Below are positions 1 to 5,085 of a stretch of 5,482 nucleotides of DNA, in pieces. Source of the stretch: Bacteroidota bacterium (lineage in GTDB: Bacteria > Bacteroidota > Bacteroidia > Flavobacteriales > Weeksellaceae). The DNA is taken from the NCBI GenBank assembly GCA_023399675.1, contig JAEWOM010000033.1:1-5482 (forward strand), read 5' to 3'. A program made the translations under genes and the position numbers. A model generated the notes under the pieces. That model was not told the origin of the DNA. It ran no database searches and saw only the letters and a program-made list of their open reading frames with translations. Every line of letters begins with the position of its first letter. Within the stretch, counting starts at the first letter, position 1.

Positions 1-728
1 ACCTTCAACTGCTGAACACCGTGGAAGAAAAAGTCGCGCTCATGGAAAACTATGATGTGCAGCACCTGTTTCTGCAGGAGTTCAACGAAGAATTCAGGAA
101 TCTGACAGGAGAAGAATTCGTGAGACGCGTGTTGGTTGAAAAATTTCGGGTAAAATATCTGATTATCGGGCACGACCATGTTTTCGGAAAAAACAGGAGC
201 GGTAATTTTGAACTTCTCGAAAAGCTGGCGCCTGAGCTGGGATTTACGGTGCAACAGATGGATGCGGTGAATGCATTTAACCAGAATATATCATCTACCA
301 AAGTACGGGAAGCACTGCTGCAGGGAAATGTTCGGCAGGCGAACGAAATGCTGGGATATCAATATCCGCTTTCGGGCGTGGTTGTCGACGGCAAGAAATT
401 AGGAAGGACGATCGGTTATCCTACTGCCAACATGGAGGTTGATCCAATCAAGTTACTGCCGAAGAAAGGTGCGTATATTGTTGATGTATTCGTAAATAAT
501 CAACAGTTTAAAGGAATGCTGAGCATCGGCACCAATCCGACAGTCGGTGGAGAAAAACTCAGTACAGAAGTTTATATTCTGGATTTTGACAAGGATATTT
601 ACGGTGAAAAAATCACGGTTCGTTTTCGTGAGTTTCTTCATGAGGAAATAAAATTTGAATCGCTTGAAAAACTGATTGAAAGGCTGGATGAAGACAAAAG
701 GCTCACGGAAGCGTTTTACTCCTCATAA
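1..728 (+). CDS. ribF: Bifunctional FAD synthetase / riboflavin kinase RibF, 5'-truncated by the window edge
   Basis: RibF phosphorylates riboflavin to FMN with ATP and then adenylylates FMN to FAD in the cytoplasm. The frame is open from base 3, so the N-terminal roughly 60-75 residues, including the first nucleotide-binding motif, lie outside the window. The GTG at 21 is an internal valine (LLNTVEEKVAL), not a start. Numbering from that valine, the adenylyltransferase part shows GHDHVFGKNR (50-59) and ISSTKVREAL (90-99). The C-terminal kinase domain shows GRTIGYPTAN (128-137, the PTAN metal/ATP motif), TNPTVGG (171-177) and EVYILDFD, whose Glu183 is the expected catalytic base. The C-terminus (FREFLHEEIKF...) is typical and complete, ending at TAA. 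The stop is only 3 bp from the stop of the convergent gene, and no intrinsic terminator is evident. Motif matches are seen directly; the two activities follow from the family. Confidence 0.96.
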   Translation, partial: LQLLNTVEEKVALMENYDVQHLFLQEFNEEFRNLTGEEFVRRVLVEKFRVKYLIIGHDHVFGKNRSGNFELLEKLAPELGFTVQQMDAVNAFNQNISSTKVREALLQGNVRQANEMLGYQYPLSGVVVDGKKLGRTIGYPTANMEVDPIKLLPKKGAYIVDVFVNNQQFKGMLSIGTNPTVGGEKLSTEVYILDFDKDIYGEKITVRFREFLHEEIKFESLEKLIERLDEDKRLTEAFYSS

Positions 729-731
729 TCA

Positions 732-1085
732 TCACTTGTCCAGTAATTCAACCCTGATTTTTTTCGGCAGAGAGTTCACTATCAGTTCATAGGAATGATC
801 GACCAGTTTCAGAATCAGCTCCCGTTTTAATCCTTCACAAACCACGGAATTCCAGTGCGTCTTATTCATGTGATAGGCACCTTCAATCTGAGGATGCTGC
901 CCGCGCAGTTCTTCGCTCCATTCAGGATCGGTTTTCACACTGATGGTTAAGGGATGCTTTTCCAGCGGAATCAATAAAAACATCTTGCCGCCGACTTTCA
1001 GCACGAGGGTTTCCTGATCGAACGGAAATGTTTCCTCAACGCCTTTTTTCGCAGTACAGTATTCCAGAATTTCGTGAACTTCCAT
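732..1085 (-). CDS. MmcQ/YjbR family protein (CyaY-like fold, putative DNA-binding)
   Basis: This 117-residue protein matches the MmcQ/YjbR family, whose members are about 115-120 residues with a CyaY-like/double-wing fold. Some are annotated as DNA-binding, but the molecular role is poorly established. Family blocks seen are TFPFDQETLVLKVGGKMFLL (19-38), the stretch at 51-81 with Lys51, Pro54, Glu55, the Glu-Leu-Arg triplet (59-61), His64-Pro65 and the AYHMNKTHWNSV block (70-81), and the C-terminal DHSYELIV (96-103). Length is full and the protein has no signal peptide or membrane segment, so it is cytoplasmic. The ATG at 1085 gives the usual family N-terminus. There is no clear Shine-Dalgarno sequence, which is normal for Bacteroidota. 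It is divergent from the TIP30-like gene across a 78-bp region with a palindrome, and convergent with ribF. Family assignment is confident; function is not. Confidence 0.88.
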   Translation of the reverse strand: MEVHEILEYCTAKKGVEETFPFDQETLVLKVGGKMFLLIPLEKHPLTISVKTDPEWSEELRGQHPQIEGAYHMNKTHWNSVVCEGLKRELILKLVDHSYELIVNSLPKKIRVELLDK

Positions 1086-1106
1086 GGGTTAAAGTGTTTG
1101 AAATGT

Positions 1107-1137
1107 TTGATTTTCAAGTTCAAATGTATTATATTTA
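1107..1137 (+). promoter_or_regulatory. Candidate Bacteroidota-type promoter for the TIP30-like gene
   Basis: A TTG at 1107-1109 (within TTTG 1106-1109) lies 20 nt before TATATTTA at 1130-1137. The latter matches the Bacteroidota -7 consensus TAnnTTTG except at the last base, and the spacing is in the accepted range. Transcription would begin near 1142-1145, leaving a leader of about 20 nt. The -7 element lies inside the left arm of the palindrome at 1126-1155, so a bound regulator would be expected to block it. Consensus match is seen; promoter activity is inferred. Confidence 0.45.
1121..1128 (-). promoter_or_regulatory. Candidate -7 element for the MmcQ/YjbR gene
   Basis: On the - strand this reads TACATTTG, a full match to the Bacteroidota -7 consensus TAnnTTTG, 35 nt upstream of the ATG at 1085. 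No TTG is present at the expected upstream distance, so support is partial. Its upstream edge overlaps the left end of the 1126-1155 palindrome by three bases. Confidence 0.4.
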
Positions 1138-1155
1138 ATTCATTAAATGTAATAC
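1126..1155. promoter_or_regulatory. 30-bp near-perfect palindrome, candidate operator between divergent genes
   Basis: The left arm GTATTATATTTAAT (1126-1139) and right arm ATTAAATGTAATAC (1142-1155) are inverted repeats. They match at 13 of 14 positions around a 2-bp centre (TC); the single mismatch is T1132 opposite G1149. It covers the predicted -7 element of the TIP30-like gene and touches that of the MmcQ/YjbR gene. The predicted + transcript would start inside it and the - transcript downstream of it, so it would not form a complete hairpin in either RNA. This favours a DNA-level site for a dimeric repressor or activator. The regulator is not encoded in the window and its family cannot be told from the site. 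Confidence 0.55.
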
Positions 1156-1163
1156 GAAAAGCT

Positions 1164-1820
1164 ATGAAAGCACTCGTCATAGGCGCAACCGGTGCCACAG
1201 GTAAAGATTTGGTAAAAAAACTGCTGGATGACGGCGATTTTGAGGAAGTTCATGCATTCGGCAGACGTCCATTGGAAATAGAGAATGAAAAACTGAAATC
1301 TCACGTCGTGGATTTCGAAAATCCCGAATCCTGGAAAAATCTGGTGAAAGGTGACGTGGCTTTTTCATGCCTCGGAACTACGCTGAAAGATGCAGGCAGC
1401 AAGGAAGCGCAGCGAAAAGTGGATTTCGATTACCAATATAATTTTGCGAAGGCAGCAAAGGAAAATGATGTAGCAGATTATATTCTGGTTTCTTCTTACG
1501 GAGCCAATCCGAATTCCAAAATATTTTATTCAAAGATGAAAGGAGATCTGGAGCAGGAAGTAAAAAATCTGCATTTTGATAAAATTACGATATTTCAGCC
1601 GGGCATGCTCGACAGAAAAGAAACCGAAAGAACAGGCGAAGTGCTCGGCGGAAAAATCATCAAATTTGCCAATAAACTGGGCGTTTTGGAAAGCCAGAAA
1701 CCGCTTCCTACTGATGTTCTCGCGCAGGCAATGATCAATTCATCCAAAATAAAATCCAACGGATATTCCAAAATAAAACTCGGGAATATCTTCAGTTTTG
1801 CGGAGAAATGTAAACAGTAG
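1164..1820 (+). CDS. TIP30/HTATIP2-like NAD(P)-binding protein (atypical short-chain dehydrogenase)
   Basis: A 218-residue Rossmann-fold protein resembling the TIP30 (HTATIP2) branch of atypical short-chain dehydrogenases. The N-terminus MKALVIGATGATGKDLVKKL holds the GxxGxxG nucleotide-binding loop (Gly7, Gly10, Gly13). The GRR at 33-35 after the second strand suggests NADP(H) preference. FSCLGTTLKDAG (68-78) is characteristic of TIP30-like proteins. VSSYGA (109-114) followed by Tyr122-x-x-x-Lys126 fits the SDR active-site layout, and FQPGMLDRKE (144-153) matches the substrate-side segment. Substrate is unknown. The start is placed at ATG 1164 because it begins exactly at the first Rossmann strand. 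The frame stays open 30 codons upstream to 1074, but that extension crosses the promoter region and the neighbouring gene's start and resembles no domain. It is probably a single-gene transcript driven from the divergent region and controlled there by the palindrome at 1126-1155. Confidence 0.92.
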   Translation: MKALVIGATGATGKDLVKKLLDDGDFEEVHAFGRRPLEIENEKLKSHVVDFENPESWKNLVKGDVAFSCLGTTLKDAGSKEAQRKVDFDYQYNFAKAAKENDVADYILVSSYGANPNSKIFYSKMKGDLEQEVKNLHFDKITIFQPGMLDRKETERTGEVLGGKIIKFANKLGVLESQKPLPTDVLAQAMINSSKIKSNGYSKIKLGNIFSFAEKCKQ

Positions 1821-1852
1821 TACTTGTATTACAAAAGGTTTAGAACAATATT

Positions 1853-1876
1853 AAAAAAGCTCCTTTTCAGGAGCTT
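1853..1876 (-). terminator. Rho-independent terminator of the lipocalin-like lipoprotein gene
   Basis: AAGCTCCT (1857-1864) and AGGAGCTT (1869-1876) form an 8-bp stem with a 4-nt loop. Read on the - strand the hairpin is followed by six T (A-run at 1853-1858, whose last two bases also belong to the stem). It begins 21 bp beyond the stop of the - strand gene. On the + strand no T-run follows the stem, so it is a weaker terminator for the convergent TIP30-like gene, although it may slow transcription from both sides. Confidence 0.8.
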
Positions 1877-1897
1877 GTCGTTAATAGAAATGGGATA

Positions 1898-2350
1898 TTA
1901 TTTAGCTAATATCAGGTACATGACATCCTGCACGCCGTCATTATTATCATCATCCTGATAATCGATCAACTCCAGTTCGAAAATGTCGGAAGTCAACGTT
2001 TTCACCCGCATCACTTCACCATCAACGGTCAGTGTCTGTGTCTGCGTATTATACAGATAAGGTAATGTCTCCGGTGCGGTAACGTTGCACACGCCAGCCA
2101 TGTTCAACTCATAGAAAGTTGTTGTAACCATGCCGTTACTTTTAAAATCGAAAACAGACTGCTTATTGCATGCATCCGCCGGAATCGTATTGATAAGGGT
2201 ATTATTTGAACCGGAATAAATTCGGTATTCTGCAGGGTTCCACACACCTACTACCGCATTGGTACTGGCCGGTGGCGTATTGTCATCGTCTGATCTGCAG
2301 CCGGTTAAAGCAATTACAAAAACCGCACTGATTAAGATTAATTTTTTCAT
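1898..2350 (-). CDS. Lipocalin-like lipoprotein with a surface-export signal
   Basis: A 150-residue lipoprotein. MKKLILISAVFVIALTGC is a lipoprotein signal peptide with lipobox LTGC and lipidated Cys18. The following RSDDDN (19-24) resembles the Ser-Asp-Asp-rich surface-export signal described for Bacteroidota lipoproteins, so display on the outer face of the outer membrane is inferred. The mature part begins a lipocalin-like pattern: VVGVW (33-37), Cys61, FDFKSNGMVTTTFY (67-80), Cys88, then LTVDGEVMRVKTLTSDIFELEL (107-128). This resembles the small beta-barrel lipocalin-like domains common in flavobacteria. Cys61 and Cys88 could form a disulfide. Near the C-terminus D134-x-N136-x-D138-G139-x-x-D142 resembles a calcium-binding loop. 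The start is ATG 2350; the frame remains open to an ATG at 2413, but that would put 21 residues before the signal peptide. Ligand is unknown. It is monocistronic, with its own promoter and terminator. Confidence 0.87.
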   Translation of the reverse strand: MKKLILISAVFVIALTGCRSDDDNTPPASTNAVVGVWNPAEYRIYSGSNNTLINTIPADACNKQSVFDFKSNGMVTTTFYELNMAGVCNVTAPETLPYLYNTQTQTLTVDGEVMRVKTLTSDIFELELIDYQDDDNNDGVQDVMYLILAK

Positions 2351-2370
2351 GACATAAATATTTAGTAATT

Positions 2371-2378
2371 CAAAGATA
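2371..2378 (-). promoter_or_regulatory. Candidate -7 element for the lipocalin-like lipoprotein gene
   Basis: The - strand reads TATCTTTG, a full match to TAnnTTTG, 20 nt upstream of the ATG at 2350. At the expected -33 distance only a degenerate ATT/TAT is seen, not TTG. The leader would be very short. Its position just downstream of the peroxidase gene's terminator supports an independent start of transcription. Confidence 0.45.
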
Positions 2379-2450
2379 AATAATTTATGCATAGAATAAT
2401 ATTTAATTATCATATTTCATCCATTTGGAAAATGGAACTGTCAGCACTTG

Positions 2451-2479
2451 AAAAAAAAGTGTCCGGAAAACCCGGACAC
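2451..2479 (-). terminator. Strong Rho-independent terminator of the glutathione peroxidase gene
   Basis: GTGTCCGG (2459-2466) and CCGGACAC (2472-2479) make a perfect 8-bp GC-rich stem with a 5-nt loop. On the - strand it is followed immediately by eight T (A-run 2451-2458). It lies 26 bp past the peroxidase stop codon and is the clearest transcription endpoint in the window. It isolates the peroxidase and any upstream operon from the lipocalin-like gene. Confidence 0.92.
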
Positions 2480-2505
2480 ATCAAACATCTTAATGATGCA
2501 CTACT

Positions 2506-3081
2506 TTATTTTAAATGCCTGGTTATAGACTCGCTCGTCGGTTTTGTTGTGCTGACAAAACTGTCTATGAGCTTTCCGTTTTCGTCCACTAAAAATTTGG
2601 TGAAATTCCACAGTATTGACGAGTTTTTCACACCGTTCAATTCTTTTTCTGTGAGGTATTTAAAAATGGGCGCGATATCATCTCCTTTCACAGAAACTTT
2701 GGCTGCCATCGGAAAGGTGACTCCATAATTTTTCTGGCAGAACGTCGCAATCTCCTCGTTACTGCCCGGTTCCTGACCGCCAAAATTATTGGCAGGAAAA
2801 CCGATAACCACCAGTTTATCCTGATATTCTTTCGAAAGCGTTTCCAGATCGGCGTACTGCGGCGTGAAACCACATTTTGACGCGGTGTTTACCACGAGGA
2901 TTTTCTTTCCTTTGAAATCTGCGAAATTAATTTCTCCGCCATCCAGCGATTCCACTTTATAATCATAGATCGATTTTCCCATAAGTTCTTCGGTTTTTTG
3001 TTGTGAAACTTCACTTTTTTGATTGGTACAGCTTTGCAGAAATGCTACGGCTGATAATAACATCACAAACAGTTTTTTCAT
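2506..3081 (-). CDS. Glutathione peroxidase-family thiol peroxidase, lipoprotein form
   Basis: A 191-residue peroxidase that reduces hydrogen peroxide and organic or lipid hydroperoxides. The N-terminus MKKLFVMLLSAVAFLQSC is a lipoprotein signal peptide (lipobox LQSC, Cys18). The next residues, TNQKSE, lack an acidic export signal, so a membrane-anchored, periplasm-facing enzyme is inferred. A linker to about residue 33 precedes the catalytic domain. Family blocks are VVNTASKCGFTPQY (63-76) with peroxidatic Cys70 (a normal cysteine codon, not selenocysteine), FPANNFGGQEPGSNEEI (95-111) with Gln103, and WNFTKFLV (158-165) with Trp158 and Asn159, completing the catalytic tetrad. Cys115 in ATFCQKNYGVTFP sits where thioredoxin-dependent homologues carry the resolving cysteine, so the likely reductant is a thioredoxin-like protein rather than glutathione (inference). 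The gene follows the LolA-like gene after 104 bp and ends at a strong terminator. Confidence 0.95.
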   Translation of the reverse strand: MKKLFVMLLSAVAFLQSCTNQKSEVSQQKTEELMGKSIYDYKVESLDGGEINFADFKGKKILVVNTASKCGFTPQYADLETLSKEYQDKLVVIGFPANNFGGQEPGSNEEIATFCQKNYGVTFPMAAKVSVKGDDIAPIFKYLTEKELNGVKNSSILWNFTKFLVDENGKLIDSFVSTTKPTSESITRHLK

Positions 3082-3111
3082 AATTACTACGGTTGATATT
3101 CTATCGGTGTA

Positions 3112-3130
3112 TTGCTGAAATTCTCAGCAA
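3112..3130. repeat. Inverted repeat upstream of the peroxidase gene
   Basis: TTGCTGA (3112-3118) and TCAGCAA (3124-3130) form a perfect 7-bp inverted repeat with a 5-bp spacer. It lies 31 bp upstream of the peroxidase start and 55 bp past the stop of the LolA-like gene. No T-run follows it on either strand, so it is a poor intrinsic terminator. It could be an operator, a leader hairpin or an RNA processing site. No convincing TAnnTTTG element was found in this 104-bp gap; the nearest is TACCTTGT on the - strand at 3132-3139. Confidence 0.4.
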
Positions 3131-3185
3131 CACAAGGTACGAATAAAGTTTGAGGAGAATCACTCTGTCTGCTCTTACGGTGAAT

Positions 3186-3848
3186 CTAAAACTTAAACGT
3201 ATTTGCTGGGAGTGCTTTGTTGGTTTCGATTCGGTTGATCAGGATTACATAATCGCTGTCTTTTGCGGGAGTGGAACTTTCGATGCGGAAAGGAAAAATC
3301 AGATTACCCACCTTCTTGAAATTCGAGTATGCGAGTGTTTCACCGTTCTTTTCTTCCTTCAGAAGCATATTGTTCTGTGTATCGAAATAATACAGCGTAC
3401 GGTTCACGTTCTTGATCAGTTCAACTTTAAAGCAGTTTCTGTCGCCCACTCTGTCAACACCGAGGTAATTTGCTGTAAAACCTTTATTCTCGAAATCGAT
3501 AAAATCATTGTCGAAACTTTCAGGTTTATACTTGTCATCACCCATCAGTCTGTTCTGGCGATAATCCATGGCGTAGCCTTTTTTTCCGTCATAGCCTTCC
3601 ACTGCCGTCTCTTTTCCGTTTAATGTGATCGCAGTTTTCGTCAGATTCGGTCTGGACTGATAAATTTTCACCGGATATTCGTCATTAACCCCCAAAACCA
3701 GTTTTCCCTGAAGGAGCACAGAGTTCAGCAGTTTCCAATTGGTTAAACCTCCGGTTGCCTGGATATTTCTGTCGATGATTTCCTTCCCGGTCTGTGCACC
3801 GACGATTGAACTCAATAAAATTGCAAAAACAAAAAATATATTTTTCAT
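3186..3848 (-). CDS. Secreted LolA-like protein (outer membrane lipoprotein-sorting-like)
   Basis: A 220-residue protein with an SPI signal peptide, probably cleaved VGA|QTG after Ala18, leaving Gln at +1 as is usual in Bacteroidota. The mature start GKEIIDRNIQATGGLTNWKLLNSV (21-44) is the recurrent opening of LolA-like proteins annotated as outer membrane lipoprotein-sorting in this phylum. Later parts alternate short strands as expected for the half-barrel LolA/LolB fold: KIYQSRPNLTKTAI (61-74), EGYDGKKGYAMD (84-95), NCFKVELIKN (138-147), LYYFDTQNNMLLKEE (152-166), FKKVGNLIFPFRIE (177-190). Whether it carries lipoproteins is unproven; the fold also occurs in proteins binding other hydrophobic ligands. 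It is predicted to be periplasmic. It begins 29 bp after the kdsB stop, so it is probably cotranscribed with kdsB, which fits an envelope role. No recognisable catalytic motif is present. Confidence 0.8.
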   Translation of the reverse strand: MKNIFFVFAILLSSIVGAQTGKEIIDRNIQATGGLTNWKLLNSVLLQGKLVLGVNDEYPVKIYQSRPNLTKTAITLNGKETAVEGYDGKKGYAMDYRQNRLMGDDKYKPESFDNDFIDFENKGFTANYLGVDRVGDRNCFKVELIKNVNRTLYYFDTQNNMLLKEEKNGETLAYSNFKKVGNLIFPFRIESSTPAKDSDYVILINRIETNKALPANTFKF

Positions 3849-3877
3849 GAAGTGTAATTCTAATAAACCTGGGCAAA

Positions 3878-4618
3878 TTACGATTTCTGCTGGAGTTTTA
3901 AGATTTCGCGTGCTTTTTCCAGGTCTTCAGGCACATCAATTCCTACGCCAATAAAATCGGTTTCAATCATTTTTATCTTCATTCCGTATTCCAAATACCT
4001 GATACACTCAATTTTCTCAGATATTTCGAGCGGTTTCATAGGTAATTCCGCAAATTTCTGCAGTGCGTTTTTTCTGAAGGCGTAAACGCCGATGTGTTTA
4101 TAAAATTTCACATCCGGATGAACTTCGCGTGGAAAAGGAATAACAGAACGGCTGAAATACAGCGCAAACCCATCGCTGTCCGTGATTACTTTTACGTTGT
4201 TCGGATTTTCAATGTCCACATTATTTTGAAGTCTGATTTTCAGCGAGGCCAGCGAAATCATTTTGTTGCTGTCATTTCGGAAGACTTCAATCAGTTGTTT
4301 CAGCGGTTCCAGTTTCAGGAACGGCTCGTCGCCCTGGACGTTCACCACAATATCGCACGCAATATTTTTTACCGCTTCTGCTATTCGGTCGCTGCCTGTT
4401 TCATGTTCTCCGGTTATCACGGCCTTTCCTCCGTTTCTGGTGATTTCCCCGAATATAATTTCAGAGTCTGTAGCAACAAAAACTTCATCAAAAAGACCTG
4501 TTTCCACCACATTCTGATAAGTGGTAGAGATGACTGTTTTTTCACCAAGTGACTGCATGAGTTTTCCCGGAAATCTGGAGGCTTCGTAACGTGCAGGTAT
4601 AACAGCGATTATTTTCAC
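3878..4618 (-). CDS. kdsB: 3-deoxy-manno-octulosonate cytidylyltransferase (CMP-KDO synthetase)
   Basis: KdsB activates KDO with CTP to CMP-KDO, the donor for the inner core of LPS, in the cytoplasm. The 246-residue length is normal. Motifs in order: [14 protein letters not shown] (7-20, CTP-binding loop with Arg10, Arg15 and Lys19), ATDS (49-52), [10 protein letters not shown] (69-78), [10 protein letters not shown] (91-100) with metal-binding Asp97, NPNNVKV (138-144), YFSRSVIPF (154-162), [10 protein letters not shown] (174-183), [12 protein letters not shown] (201-212) and [10 protein letters not shown] (224-233) with the second metal-binding Asp228. The start codon is GTG: an in-frame TAA lies two codons upstream, and the first downstream ATG (Met21) would remove the CTP-binding loop. 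Upstream - strand sequence is A-rich without a clear Shine-Dalgarno. It lies 35 bp after the small secreted protein and 29 bp before the LolA-like gene, so it is likely part of one transcription unit. Confidence 0.97.
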   Translation of the reverse strand: MKIIAVIPARYEASRFPGKLMQSLGEKTVISTTYQNVVETGLFDEVFVATDSEIIFGEITRNGGKAVITGEHETGSDRIAEAVKNIACDIVVNVQGDEPFLKLEPLKQLIEVFRNDSNKMISLASLKIRLQNNVDIENPNNVKVITDSDGFALYFSRSVIPFPREVHPDVKFYKHIGVYAFRKNALQKFAELPMKPLEISEKIECIRYLEYGMKIKMIETDFIGVGIDVPEDLEKAREILKLQQKS

Positions 4619-4653
4619 TTTATCTTAAGATTTGGAGTTCAAAATACCGGCGG

Positions 4654-5082
4654 CTAACAGCCATTTGCTTCATACATCGCTTTATCTAAAGCCTCTTCGT
4701 ACTGTTCACGCGACTTGCTTGTGGTACCCACTTCTTTTAACTGAACTTTGAAAACTCGTTTTCCGTCCGGACTCATCCAAACGCCTTCCAGCGTGTCACT
4801 TTTTTTAGTCAGACTAAAAAATCCCGTGATGCCATTTTCAACCATTCCCATTTTATGAAACTGATCATATTCAATTTCAAGAAGCAGCCATTTATTTACT
4901 CTGTCGTATTTGTAAATTCCATAATAATAGGATGTAGGGCAACCGGTAACATTCTCGACCAGATACATGGTGACCGGCATTCTGTCGATACTTCCTTTGT
5001 ACAGAAACGCGTTTCTTTCTTCCTGTGCAGTCGCACAAACAAAGGAAAGCAGAACCAAAAGAACAGCTGCAAACTTTTTCAT
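4654..5082 (-). CDS. Small secreted protein of unknown function
   Basis: A 142-residue protein that I do not recognise. Residues 1-19 form an SPI signal peptide; the likely cut is ATA|QEE, leaving Gln at +1. Cys16 is not in a lipobox (SFVC), so lipidation is unlikely. The mature part is about 120 residues: LYKGSIDRMPVTMYLVE (27-43), YYYGIYKYDR (52-61), WLLLEIEYDQF (65-75), TGFFSLTKKSDTLEGVWMSPDGKRVFKVQLKE (86-117). These alternating strands end in a Gly-x-Trp turn and suggest a small beta-sheet or barrel-like domain of the kind seen in many Bacteroidota hypothetical proteins. A charged C-terminal helix ends in Asn-Gly-Cys. Cys48 and the final Cys142 are the only cysteines after the signal peptide and could pair. 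The ATG follows the upstream mutase stop after 3 bp, indicating cotranscription and perhaps translational coupling. Coding status is well supported; function is unknown. Confidence 0.87.
   Translation of the reverse strand: MKKFAAVLLVLLSFVCATAQEERNAFLYKGSIDRMPVTMYLVENVTGCPTSYYYGIYKYDRVNKWLLLEIEYDQFHKMGMVENGITGFFSLTKKSDTLEGVWMSPDGKRVFKVQLKEVGTTSKSREQYEEALDKAMYEANGC
4801..4821. repeat. Perfect 21-bp palindrome inside the small secreted protein gene
   Basis: TTTTTTAGTC (4801-4810) and GACTAAAAAA (4812-4821) are exact inverted repeats around one base. The sequence encodes Phe-Phe-Ser-Leu-Thr-Lys-Lys (residues 88-94) on the - strand. The stem would be mostly A-T with a tiny loop. It may simply be a by-product of the TTT and AAA codons. 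Confidence 0.5.
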
Positions 5083-5085
5083 GAA

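Noticed and set aside
21..728. A ribF start at the GTG at position 21.
   Set aside because: The frame is open upstream to the window edge and LLNTVEEKVAL is the normal internal RibF sequence; a start here would remove the first part of the adenylyltransferase domain.
1074..1163. A 30-residue N-terminal extension of the TIP30-like protein from an ATG at 1074.
   Set aside because: It would run through the divergent promoter region and the neighbouring start codon, and the Rossmann domain begins exactly at ATG 1164.
2355..2393. Short palindromes TAAATATTTA (2355-2364) and TATGCATA (2386-2393) near the lipoprotein promoter.
   Set aside because: They are short and AT-rich, and the flanks do not extend the symmetry; expected by chance in such sequence.
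2351..2413. An earlier start at 2413 for the lipocalin-like lipoprotein.
   Set aside because: It would bury the lipoprotein signal peptide 21 residues inside, and the candidate -7 element lies within this stretch.
2387..2728. A + strand open frame of 113 codons.
   Set aside because: It is antisense to the peroxidase gene and passes through its terminator hairpin; the translation resembles no family and the opposite strand has all GPx motifs.
3150..3623. A + strand open frame of 157 codons opposite the LolA-like gene.
   Set aside because: The - strand frame has a signal peptide and a recognisable family pattern; the + product is rich in Cys, Phe and Ile with no domain and looks like a shadow.
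4094..4552. A + strand open frame of 152 codons opposite kdsB.
   Set aside because: It lies wholly inside a certain kdsB gene and has no recognisable motifs.
4660..4672. Possible promoter or terminator between the small secreted protein and kdsB (GGCT/AGCC hairpin at the stop codon and a TATTTTG on the - strand near 4640).
   Set aside because: The stem is only 4 bp with no T-run, and the -7-like sequence is one base short of TAnnTTTG with no -33 partner.
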